Positions 7,805 to 15,099 of a DNA stretch of 34,089 bases are shown here, one piece after another. The position numbers and the translations under genes are program-made. The notes below the pieces were generated by a model. The model was not told where the DNA came from. It saw only the letters and a program-made list of their open reading frames with translations, and searched no databases. Within the stretch, counting starts at the first letter, position 1. Every line of letters begins with the position of its first letter. Source of the DNA: Bradyrhizobium manausense (lineage in GTDB: Bacteria > Pseudomonadota > Alphaproteobacteria > Rhizobiales > Xanthobacteraceae); contig NZ_LJYG01000112.1 of the NCBI RefSeq assembly GCF_001440035.1, positions 319,814 through 353,902 of the forward strand. The letters are read 5' to 3'.

Positions 7805-9046
7805 ATGACCGCCCAGACCGCTTTCGACCTGATCTTCCGCAATGCCTTGCTACGATCATCCCCGACACCCGTCGATATCGGCGTGAAGGGCGGACGCATC
7901 GCTGCGATCGAACAAAATCTCGCCTGCGAGGCCGTCGAGGTCGATCTCGGAGGACGGCTGGCGGTGCCCGGATTCGTCGACACCCACGTCCATCTCGACA
8001 AGGCCTGCCTGCTCGAACGCTGCGGGCACATCCACGGCACGCTCGGCGATGCCATCCGCGCCGTCTCGGCGATGAAGCGGGATTTCAGCACCGACGACGT
8101 CTATGCGCGCGGCGCCAAAGTGCTCGAACGCGCCATCGTGCACGGCACGACGCGGATGCGCACCCATGTCGAGATCGACCCGCGTATCGGCCTGCGCAGC
8201 TTCAAGGCGATCAAGGCGCTCAGGCGCGACTACGACTGGGCGATTGATCTTGAGCTTTGCGTGTTCCCGCAGGAAGGGCTGACCAATGATCCCGGCGCCG
8301 ACGAGCTGCTGGTTCAGGCCCTGCGTGACGGTGCCGATGCAATCGGCGGCTGCCCCTATACCGACACCGACCCGAATGCGCATCTGGCACGCATCTTCGA
8401 CCTCGCCCAGGAGTTCAATCTCGATGTTGACCTCCATCTCGATTTCGATCTCGATCCCTCCTGGTCGCATCTCGACGAAGTCATCAGGCAGACCGAGCAA
8501 CGCAATTACGGAGGCCGCGTCGCAATTGGGCACGCCACAAAGCTTTCGGCCCTACCGCCGGAGCGGCTGAAGGCCGCCACCGCGCAATTGGCCAAGGCCG
8601 GCGTCGCCGTTACCGTGCTGCCGTCGACCGACCTTTATCTGATGGGACGCGAGGCCACCCACAACGCACCGCGCGGGCTGACGCTGGCGCACAAGCTCGC
8701 GGGCGAGGGCATCGTCTGCTCGATCGCGACCAACAATGTGCTCAATCCGTTCACGCCGTTCGGCGATGCCTCGCTGCTGCGAATGGCGAACTTCTACGCC
8801 AATGTTGCCCACGCCGCCGTCGGCGATTTCGACACCTGCCTCGATCTCGTCACCGAGCTGCCGGCGCGGCTGATGAATCTCGGGGATTACGGGATCGCGA
8901 TCGGCAAGCCTGCCGATCTCGTCGTGCTCGATACCAACGACAGCCGCTTCGCCATTGCGGAGCTGCCGGATATCCTGATGGGATTCAAAAGCGGGCGGCA
9001 GACGTTTGAGCGGTCGCCGGCCAGGCTGCTTCGCTCACGAAACTGA
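7805..9046 (+). CDS. Cytosine deaminase-like amidohydrolase with unusual Asn at the metal-Asp position
   Basis: A 413-residue amidohydrolase of the cytosine deaminase/AtzC group. Seen: the strand-1 HxH motif HVH (61-63), a histidine in DLHLDF (H211), a histidine in GHATKLS (H243), and the C-terminal DLVVLD strand that completes the small beta-sandwich. At the place of the metal-binding Asp of E. coli CodA (D313, in GHDDV) it has ATNNV, so N310/N311 replace both Asp residues; CodA's catalytic Glu position is also not conserved. It may therefore use another substrate or mechanism than deamination. The ATG at 7805 is favoured by family alignment, although its ribosome site is poor; an in-frame TTG at 7760 would add 15 residues. 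The next gene, 36 bases on, is a paralogue, so the two are probably co-transcribed. Confidence 0.8.
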   Translation: MTAQTAFDLIFRNALLRSSPTPVDIGVKGGRIAAIEQNLACEAVEVDLGGRLAVPGFVDTHVHLDKACLLERCGHIHGTLGDAIRAVSAMKRDFSTDDVYARGAKVLERAIVHGTTRMRTHVEIDPRIGLRSFKAIKALRRDYDWAIDLELCVFPQEGLTNDPGADELLVQALRDGADAIGGCPYTDTDPNAHLARIFDLAQEFNLDVDLHLDFDLDPSWSHLDEVIRQTEQRNYGGRVAIGHATKLSALPPERLKAATAQLAKAGVAVTVLPSTDLYLMGREATHNAPRGLTLAHKLAGEGIVCSIATNNVLNPFTPFGDASLLRMANFYANVAHAAVGDFDTCLDLVTELPARLMNLGDYGIAIGKPADLVVLDTNDSRFAIAELPDILMGFKSGRQTFERSPARLLRSRN

Positions 9047-9082
9047 ACCAGGCGCGACACATCGACCCGACGGAGCAACCGG

Positions 9083-10288
9083 ATGGCCTTCGACAAGATC
9101 TTCCTGAACGCACGCTTCGATGGCGGGGCGCGGCATCACATCGCGGTCAAGGATGGCCTGATCGCTGCGCTTCTGCCGGCCGACGCGCCCGCTGGCGGGG
9201 CCGAGACTATTGATCTCGGCAATGCCCTTGTCGTTGCCGGCTTCGTCGAAGGCCACATCCATCTCGACACCAGCTTCTACGGCGACGCCTGGCGTCCGCA
9301 CAAGCCGTGCGCCAATGGCTTCAACGTGCACGAACGCGTGGCCTTCCAGGCCGAGAACATGGCCGAGGCGGCGCCGATGGACGTGCGGGCGCGCAACCAG
9401 CTCGATCTCTGCATCGGCAACGGCTCCATGCAGATGCGCAGCCACGTCATGGTCGATGGCTCCGTCGGCCTGAAATCGCTCGAGACGATCCTGCGCGTGC
9501 GCGAGGAATACAAGAGCTTCATCGACATCCAGCTCGTCGCCTTTCCCCAGAGCGGCATCCTGACGAGCCCGGGCACGCCGCAATTGCTCGATGAGGCCAT
9601 CGGCCTCGGTGCTAACCTCGTCGGCGGGCTCGATCCCGCCAGCTTTGATCGTGATGTCGAGAAGCACCTGGACGTCGTGTTCGGCGTCGCCGAAAAGCAC
9701 GGTGTCGACGTCGACATCCATTTGCACGACATGGGCACGCTCGGCGCCTTCGAGATCGAGCAGATCGCGGCGCGCACGCGCGCGCTCGGCATGCAGGGCC
9801 ATGTTGCCATCAGCCACGCTTACGGGCTCGGCGATATCACCCTGGACCAGCTCAAGAGCGTCGCCGACATCCTCGCCCGCTCCGGCGTCGCGATCATGAC
9901 CAACGCGCCGGGCGCCCGCGCCTTCCCGCCGATCCTTATCCTGCGCAGCGCCGGCGTCACCGTGTTCAGCGGCAACGACAATATCAGGGATTCCTGGTGG
10001 CCCTATGGCGACGGCGACATGCTGCGCCGGGCGACGACGCTCGGCTATCGCTCGGGCTTCAACACCGATGAGGAGCTACGTGTCGCCTTTGACGTCGTTA
10101 CCGTGTCAGGGGCCAGGGCGCTGCGACTTGAAGGCTACGGCCTGCATGTCGGCGCCCAGGCCGATTTCGTGACGTTGAACGCCGAGCATGTTCCGGAGGC
10201 CGTGGTCGCCGTGCCGCAAGGCCGCGCTGTCTACAAGGCAGGTATGCTCGTCGCGCGCGACGGCAGGATGGTCGGGAAACGTCCCTAA
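9083..10288 (+). CDS. AtzC/cytosine deaminase-like amidohydrolase
   Basis: A 401-residue metal-dependent hydrolase that closely follows the N-isopropylammelide amidohydrolase (AtzC)/cytosine deaminase pattern. Seen: GHIHLD (H58, H60), DIHLHDMGT (H213, H215, D216), SHAYGLG (H245) and SGNDNIRDSWWPYGDGDM with the metal Asp at D299. The run of matches to AtzC (FPQSG for FAQSG, GGLDPA for GGVDPA, DNIRD) is strong, yet true s-triazine breakdown is not implied; these enzymes commonly deaminate or deamidate N-heterocycles. A GGAG ribosome site precedes the ATG by 7 bases. It follows the Asn-variant paralogue with a short gap. Unlike that neighbour it keeps every metal ligand, so it is probably the active deaminase of the pair. 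Confidence 0.85.
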   Translation: MAFDKIFLNARFDGGARHHIAVKDGLIAALLPADAPAGGAETIDLGNALVVAGFVEGHIHLDTSFYGDAWRPHKPCANGFNVHERVAFQAENMAEAAPMDVRARNQLDLCIGNGSMQMRSHVMVDGSVGLKSLETILRVREEYKSFIDIQLVAFPQSGILTSPGTPQLLDEAIGLGANLVGGLDPASFDRDVEKHLDVVFGVAEKHGVDVDIHLHDMGTLGAFEIEQIAARTRALGMQGHVAISHAYGLGDITLDQLKSVADILARSGVAIMTNAPGARAFPPILILRSAGVTVFSGNDNIRDSWWPYGDGDMLRRATTLGYRSGFNTDEELRVAFDVVTVSGARALRLEGYGLHVGAQADFVTLNAEHVPEAVVAVPQGRAVYKAGMLVARDGRMVGKRP

Positions 10289-10438
10289 TCCCCACCGCTT
10301 TCCGGCCGGATTCATCGCCAATCGCTTCCAAGACCGAGTCCAGTAGAATCCCGGACCGTAGCTCCACGCGTTGCCAGAAAGGTGGCCCTCACCCTAATTG
10401 GGCACGCGCACTGACCATCTGCGTTCTCCGGGGAAGTT

Positions 10439-10786
10439 ATGGATACGTTCGGCGCATTCAGCAGCCTTGATTATCAATCCATCCGGGCCAGGACGCCCGC
10501 CGAGACTGCCATCAAGCGATTGAGCGGCATCGGCGAGGTGCTGTCGGGGCTCGACACCGCCACGATCCGCTCGACGGACGATATGGCCCGCGCGCTGCGC
10601 ACGCTCGATACCGCCGACAAGTGCATTCGCATGATCCTGACCGAATTCAAAAGCGAGCGTACCAGGGATGTCACCCGGGAAGCCGATCGCCTGATTGACT
10701 CGATCGAACTCGCCCGCGATGAAATCTCGGGCCTGCACCACGCCGGCGAAGCCGGAGCTGAGCGCTTGCTAGGCGCTAACGCTTGA
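10439..10786 (+). CDS. Hypothetical helical protein
   Basis: A 115-residue soluble, mostly helical protein I do not recognise. It has no signal peptide, membrane span or cysteine; charged and hydrophobic residues alternate as in helical bundles. A GGGGAAG ribosome site sits just before the ATG, which favours this frame over two antisense frames of the same length in the same stretch. It lies alone after the amidohydrolase pair, separated by 150 bases in which I see no clear motif, and its 3' end overlaps the convergent dehydrogenase gene by 11 bases. The overlap means the two stops share sequence and leaves no room for a terminator. Confidence 0.65.
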   Translation: MDTFGAFSSLDYQSIRARTPAETAIKRLSGIGEVLSGLDTATIRSTDDMARALRTLDTADKCIRMILTEFKSERTRDVTREADRLIDSIELARDEISGLHHAGEAGAERLLGANA

Positions 10787-11690
10787 TCTTTGCGAGAATA
10801 CGATCCGCCTCGGTACGCCAATCGGCGCTGCGAGCGAATTCCTGCTCACCCTTCGGCCCGAACAATCCCCCATCCGCGAGATCTGCGACCCAGGCCTGAC
10901 GCTCCGCGGTGCCCTCCGCCGACCAGGGCGTCAGGCCGGCCTCACGCACCGTCTCGGCGACCTCACGCACCTCTTCGGCGCGGCGACGGCCGTGCTCGAT
11001 CACCCGCTGGAAGAAATAGGCGCCCTGCTTCTCCCAGTTGATGCCGGGAAACGTCTCCGCGAGTGAAGCCAGCACCGCATCCTCGACGCCATAAGCGCGT
11101 GCGGTCGTAAAACTTTCGATCACCAGGGCCTCCAGGCCCTTGATCATGATGCTGCGGCACATCTTCACGGCCGAGGAAACGCCGAGCTTGTCGCTGGCGA
11201 CCTTGGCCGCAAAGCCGATCGCGTTCAGCAGCGGCTCCAGCTCCCTCGCACCGGGGCCACCAAGCAGCAGTGGCACCTTGATGCGATACGGCGGCACCGA
11301 GGTCATCACGGCGCCCTCGACATAGCGTCCGGCAGCGCCATCGATCAGCGCTGCTGCACGCTGCTTGGCGCCCGGCGAGGCCGAATTGAAATCGAGAAAC
11401 CATGTGCCCCTGATGATCGCATCAGCGCAGGCTTTTGCCACCGGCACGGCCTGGCTGGCGGTAACGGCCGAGATGATGAAGTCGGATTTTGCGGTCAGTT
11501 CGGCATGAGACGTTGCGAGCATCACGCCGAACCTCGCAGCATGTTGCTTCATCGCAGCGCCCTGCCCGCCTCCGAGCTTGACGTCGTAAGCCGCGACCTT
11601 GATGTCCTGCTGGCGCAGATCCTCGGCCAGGATCCGGCCGACCTCGCCATAGCCCACCAGCCCGATCTGCCACCGCTTCGGATCCGCCAT
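10776..11690 (-). CDS. NAD(P)-dependent dehydrogenase, 6-phosphogluconate dehydrogenase-like with DUF1932
   Basis: A 304-residue beta-hydroxyacid dehydrogenase-like enzyme. Seen: an N-terminal Rossmann motif GYGEVG (13-18), the substrate-site stretch DFNSASPG (100-107), a conserved lysine within GVSSAVKMCRS (K176) that matches the catalytic Lys of the family, and a C-terminal DUF1932 helical domain. It should oxidise or reduce a hydroxy/oxo acid with NAD(P). Its start overlaps the stop of the decarboxylase-like gene by one base (TGATG), so it is the last gene of the TetR-ligI-galB operon and probably handles an oxo-acid from that pathway; the step is unknown. Formylglutarate reductase of nicotinate fermenters belongs to the same broad superfamily, but this gene lies in another operon, so I do not assign that role. 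Confidence 0.82.
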   Translation of the reverse strand: MADPKRWQIGLVGYGEVGRILAEDLRQQDIKVAAYDVKLGGGQGAAMKQHAARFGVMLATSHAELTAKSDFIISAVTASQAVPVAKACADAIIRGTWFLDFNSASPGAKQRAAALIDGAAGRYVEGAVMTSVPPYRIKVPLLLGGPGARELEPLLNAIGFAAKVASDKLGVSSAVKMCRSIMIKGLEALVIESFTTARAYGVEDAVLASLAETFPGINWEKQGAYFFQRVIEHGRRRAEEVREVAETVREAGLTPWSAEGTAERQAWVADLADGGLFGPKGEQEFARSADWRTEADRILAKIKR

Positions 11691-12559
11691 CAGTTCAGTC
11701 CTCGTGTCGTCGCGTCAAAAAGCTCCTCGACCGTATAGCGGCGCGGAATCAGCGCCTGCTGGAATGCGTAGTCGACGATCAGCTCCAATGGTTTTCTGTT
11801 CGCTTCAATGCCGAACGGCAACAGATCGGGCGTTGCCGCCGGCCCCATCTGCTCCTTATTCCGCTTGAGCAGATCATAGACAGCAGCGACGATTTCGGGG
11901 CGCGTTTTCGCGAGGCTTTCGGTCACGACCACGAGATGATTGACCGGCACGACGCCGCGGCGCGCATACCATTTGGCGGCTTCCGTCGCGGGATCGGGGA
12001 AGAGCGACTTCAGCTTGGGATTGTCAGTGGTCTCGCCAAGGACGGCGTCGACCTCGCCATCCAGCAGCATCTGCAGGACCTTCTTGTCTTTCGGCGCCCG
12101 CTCGGTGGTGTCGACATATTCGGCGACGTGCGGATCCTCGAACGTCACCCATTTGATCTTGTCGAGATTGACACCGTAATCGTTGGCGAGGATGCCCCGG
12201 ATCCAGGCCCCGGTCGTCGTGGTGAACGAGCGGATGCCAACGCGCTTGCCTTCGAGATCATCAGGTCCAAGCGTCCCGCGCGCGGGGTTGTACAGCGCAT
12301 AGGCATGCTGGAAGCGGCCGAGCATGGTCGCCGGCAACAGCACCAGCGGCTTGCCGTGCGCCTTCGCCATCAGATAGGTGACGATCGCCATCTCGCAGAC
12401 GTCGAACGCCTGCTCGCGCACCATCGGTTTGAACGCCGTGTTGGTCGGCGTGTACTCGATGAAGTCGAGCTCGAACAGGTCGGCGCGAAGCTCGCCGCTC
12501 TTCACCGCCTTGACGTGAGGGTGATTGCCGAGCACGGCCCTCAGCTTGAGACGATCCAT
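11690..12559 (-). CDS. 4,5-dihydroxyphthalate decarboxylase-like protein
   Basis: A 289-residue protein similar to the 4,5-dihydroxyphthalate decarboxylase (Pht5/PhtD) family, which has a periplasmic-binding-protein-like fold but is cytoplasmic; no signal peptide is seen. The family reaction turns 4,5-dihydroxyphthalate into protocatechuate. Seen: the opening LKLRAVLGNHP, the FEVCE-like stretch FDVCEMAI, and the DDLEGKRVGIRSFTTTTGAW region typical of the two-lobed fold. Next to LigI and GalB this would supply protocatechuate for 4,5-cleavage. Yet the same fold includes ordinary ligand-binding proteins, and members of this group are often annotated only as ABC substrate-binding, so the enzymatic role is moderately supported. 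A G-rich ribosome site precedes the ATG; 45 bases separate it from galB. Confidence 0.72.
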   Translation of the reverse strand: MDRLKLRAVLGNHPHVKAVKSGELRADLFELDFIEYTPTNTAFKPMVREQAFDVCEMAIVTYLMAKAHGKPLVLLPATMLGRFQHAYALYNPARGTLGPDDLEGKRVGIRSFTTTTGAWIRGILANDYGVNLDKIKWVTFEDPHVAEYVDTTERAPKDKKVLQMLLDGEVDAVLGETTDNPKLKSLFPDPATEAAKWYARRGVVPVNHLVVVTESLAKTRPEIVAAVYDLLKRNKEQMGPAATPDLLPFGIEANRKPLELIVDYAFQQALIPRRYTVEELFDATTRGLN

Positions 12560-12604
12560 CGGCGCGCCCCCCCGATCAGACGATGTTGCGAACGAGGACC
12601 GGCT

Positions 12605-13318
12605 TCATGCCAGCTCCTCCGCAACCGTCGGAAACAGGCGCTGATAGGCTTCGCCATAAGTCATGGGCACGCCCGTATTGCGGCTGCCCTGGATGCCGCG
12701 GTTGAGCGCGACGCGCTCGTAATAACCCCAGAGATGCTTTTGCGCGGCGAGAATCTGGAACGCCTCGTACTTCTCTTTCCATACCTCGTCGATCTTGAGC
12801 AGCAGGTCCGGCTTGTAATTGCACTGCTCGGGCTGGTGCGGCTCGAACAGGAACACCGGTGGCGCGGAATATTTGTACTGCGCGCCAGGCTTGTGGCCCA
12901 TCGCCTGCGCGACCACGCGCGTCTCCTGGGCGAAATGCGCCGCGTTCGGATGGTCGAAATTGTAGGGGTCTTCCAGCGCGTGCGTCAGCACGAAGCTCGG
13001 ATTGAGTTCGCGGTAGATGTCGACCATGCGGTCGAAATGCGCCTCGGTCAGCTTGAGCGGATAGTCGCCGCAATCGAAAAATTCGATCTCGGCACCGAGC
13101 AGCTTTGCCGCCCGCTCCGCCTCGTCCTTGCGGCCGGCCTTGACCGATTGCAGCGTCGCGCCCTTCTCCTTCCAGGCGAACTGGCTCTCGCCGCGCTCGC
13201 CAAAGGACATGCAGACGATCTTCATGCGATAGCCCTTCTTCGCATGCAGCGCGATGGCGCCGCCGGCACGCCAGACGAAATCGCCGGGATGGGCGGTGAT
13301 CACGAGACCGGTTTTCAT
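12605..13318 (-). CDS. galB: 4-oxalomesaconate hydratase, GalB (PIG-L superfamily)
   Basis: A 237-residue zinc-dependent protein of the PIG-L superfamily. Most of that superfamily are deacetylases, but GalB of Pseudomonas putida hydrates 4-oxalomesaconate to 4-carboxy-4-hydroxy-2-oxoadipate in gallate and protocatechuate 4,5-cleavage. Seen: AHPGDFVWRAGG (9-20), where GalB has GDF instead of the deacetylase DDE, FGERGES (39-45), LTHALEDPYNFDHP followed by AAH (H123, H128) for metal binding, and FEPHQPEQC. These match GalB closely. The start has GGGGAG 7 bases upstream. It lies 50 bases after ligI, whose product makes the substrate of this enzyme, which supports the assignment strongly. The following aldolase (LigK/GalC) is not in the window. 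Confidence 0.88.
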   Translation of the reverse strand: MKTGLVITAHPGDFVWRAGGAIALHAKKGYRMKIVCMSFGERGESQFAWKEKGATLQSVKAGRKDEAERAAKLLGAEIEFFDCGDYPLKLTEAHFDRMVDIYRELNPSFVLTHALEDPYNFDHPNAAHFAQETRVVAQAMGHKPGAQYKYSAPPVFLFEPHQPEQCNYKPDLLLKIDEVWKEKYEAFQILAAQKHLWGYYERVALNRGIQGSRNTGVPMTYGEAYQRLFPTVAEELA

Positions 13319-13368
13319 GGGAGAACTCCCCTCTTCTCAAGCAGACATTCTGTCGATCGCGAGCGCGG

Positions 13369-14253
13369 TCATCCGTCGAATCCAAACAGGCGCGCGGGAT
13401 TATCGACCAGGATCTTTTGCTGGAGCTTCGGCTCCGGCGCGAACAGCAGGATCAGGTCGACAAGATCGCCGTCATTCGGCATCACCTTGACGTTGGGATG
13501 CGGCCAGTCGGTGCCCCAGATGACGCGGTCCGGTGCTGTCTCGACGATCTTTCGCGCGAACGGCACGGCATCGGTGAAGGGCGGACCGGCCGAGGACACA
13601 CGCTCCGAGCCGCAGATCTTCACCCAGCATTTTTCATCGCGCTGCAGCAGCTCGATCAGGATCTTGAACGGGAGCTGGTCGAGCCCTTCGGCGGCCTTGA
13701 CCCGCCCCATATGGTCGATCGTGTAGCTCAGCGGCAGCCTGGTCAGCATGTCGGCATAATCAGGCAGATCGATCGCATCGAAATGCAGATCGATGTGCCA
13801 GCCGAGCGGCGTCACCATCGCGACGATGCGGTCGAAAACGCGCTTGTCGGGCACGCCGCCGAGATGGCGGACGAAATTGAAACGGCAGCCGCGGAAGCCG
13901 CCTTCGTGCAGCACGCGCAAGCCCCGCTCGGTGATGCTGTCGTCGATATTGGCGACCGCGCGGTAGGCGCCGTTGCTCTCAGCGATGGCGTCGAGCGCCA
14001 CCGTGTTGTCGGTGCCGTGCACGCTGGCATTGACGATGACCGCGCGCTGGACGCCGAGCTTGGCGTGCAACACCTTGAAGTCCTCGAGCGGCGCATCCGG
14101 AGGCGTGTAGGATCGGTCGGGCGCGTAAGGATATTTCGCGCCGGGGCCGAAGATGTGACAATGCGCGTCGCAGGACAGTTTTGGCAGCCTGAACTTTGGC
14201 GTGCGCGTGTTGGGATCGGGCGGTGGAATGGTGGGCGTGTACGTCATCGTCAT
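13369..14253 (-). CDS. ligI: 2-pyrone-4,6-dicarboxylate hydrolase (LigI)
   Basis: A 294-residue amidohydrolase (PF04909) that opens the lactone 2-pyrone-4,6-dicarboxylate to 4-oxalomesaconate in the protocatechuate 4,5-cleavage route. Seen: DAHCHIFGP (29-37), ASVHGTDN (77-83) with the expected histidine, GFRGCRFNF (119-127), IDHMGR (179-184) and WGTDWPHPN (246-254), where D249 matches the catalytic Asp of Sphingobium LigI. LigI works without a bound metal or with loose metal, which fits the family. The start is uncertain between ATG at 14253 and 14247, neither with a strong ribosome site; an in-frame TTG at 14286 overlaps the TetR stop and would add 11 residues. It follows the TetR gene by 29 bases, so both are probably on one transcript. 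Confidence 0.9.
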   Translation of the reverse strand: MTMTYTPTIPPPDPNTRTPKFRLPKLSCDAHCHIFGPGAKYPYAPDRSYTPPDAPLEDFKVLHAKLGVQRAVIVNASVHGTDNTVALDAIAESNGAYRAVANIDDSITERGLRVLHEGGFRGCRFNFVRHLGGVPDKRVFDRIVAMVTPLGWHIDLHFDAIDLPDYADMLTRLPLSYTIDHMGRVKAAEGLDQLPFKILIELLQRDEKCWVKICGSERVSSAGPPFTDAVPFARKIVETAPDRVIWGTDWPHPNVKVMPNDGDLVDLILLFAPEPKLQQKILVDNPARLFGFDG

Positions 14254-14282
14254 CACTTGAACCGCCGAGCGAGACGTTTCTT

Positions 14283-14993
14283 TCAAGTCTTGTTGCTTGC
14301 GACAGTCGGCCGCCGCGCCGGCACGGCCTGATCCAGCGCCGGCGCCTGGAACGCGGCCACGGTCGCCTGCACCATCTGCTCGATGGCATTGGCGGCATCG
14401 CTGCCGTCGGCCTCGCCGCGCGACAGGCGCGAGACACGTTCCGGCGTCACCAGCGAGTAGTAAAGCGCGCCGAGCAGGAAGTGGCTGCGCCAGACGATGT
14501 CGGTGCGCGGAATATGCGGCAGGCTGTCGTGGATCGCGTCGATGAAGGCGTGGCTGGTGTCGTCGAACGTCTGAGCGATGATCTTTCGCGCCACTTCGTT
14601 GCCCTCGGCCGACATCACCGCGCGCAGCCGCGTGAAACGAGCGCCGCCACCGGCAAGATCACTGCCCGAGGTGAAGGCCGGCACCACATAGGCCCGAACG
14701 ATGGCTTCCAGCCGGTCCTGCAGATCGCGCACGCGCCTGGCGGCGGCGAGCAGCTCGGAGCGGCGCAGGTTCATCGGTCCGCAATGGCGCCGGTAGATCT
14801 CCAGCAGCAGGCCGTCCTTGGTCTTGAAATGATAGGTGACGCTGCCGGGATTGGCGCCGGCCGCGTGCGCGATGTCGCGCACCGACACGGCGTTGAAGCC
14901 GTTGGTGGCGAACAGGTCCTCGGCCGCGGCGAGAATCGCCTCGCGCATGTTCGGCTTGCGGGCCGTTTCCTTGCTGGTGGGCTTGCGTGCCAT
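14283..14993 (-). CDS. TetR-family regulator of the ligI-galB operon
   Basis: A 236-residue TetR-family repressor. Seen: an N-terminal basic tail, a helix-turn-helix at about 38-57 (VRDIAHAAGANPGSVTYHF), and a long helical ligand-binding domain. It is the first gene of the minus-strand operon with ligI, galB, the decarboxylase-like gene and the DUF1932 dehydrogenase, so it probably represses that operon and itself, and is relieved by an aromatic acid or pathway intermediate. A perfect palindrome (14998-15015) lies 4 bases before the ATG. No Shine-Dalgarno sequence precedes the ATG because the palindrome fills that space. Longer upstream in-frame starts exist, but would place the palindrome inside the gene and add residues without family character. 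Confidence 0.88.
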   Translation of the reverse strand: MARKPTSKETARKPNMREAILAAAEDLFATNGFNAVSVRDIAHAAGANPGSVTYHFKTKDGLLLEIYRRHCGPMNLRRSELLAAARRVRDLQDRLEAIVRAYVVPAFTSGSDLAGGGARFTRLRAVMSAEGNEVARKIIAQTFDDTSHAFIDAIHDSLPHIPRTDIVWRSHFLLGALYYSLVTPERVSRLSRGEADGSDAANAIEQMVQATVAAFQAPALDQAVPARRPTVASNKT

Positions 14994-14997
14994 GCTA

Positions 14998-15015
14998 TTT
15001 GTACCATCGTACAAA
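14998..15015. promoter_or_regulatory. Probable TetR operator
   Basis: A perfect inverted repeat TTTGTAC-CATC-GTACAAA (7-base arms, 4-base spacer) lies just before the TetR start codon. Size and symmetry suit a TetR dimer. With only 4 bases between it and the ATG, repressor binding would cover the transcription start or the ribosome site. This is the only such site in the 106 bases between the TetR and mscS genes. Confidence 0.7.
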
Positions 15016-15099
15016 AGAACAGGTCTCGTCAACAAAAACCAGGAGCAACGCCCGGAAAGCTGAAGGCTGCCGACATCCGCACGCAGCGAGGCTCTCCTC

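Noticed and set aside
10474..10821. Minus-strand 115-codon frame opposite the 115-residue hypothetical gene
   Set aside because: No ribosome site and a Ser/Arg-rich antisense character; the plus-strand frame has GGGGAAG before its ATG.
11936..13726. Plus-strand open frame (about 600 codons) across the decarboxylase-like, galB and ligI genes
   Set aside because: It spans three recognised minus-strand genes and their gaps and shows no domain; an antisense artefact of high GC.
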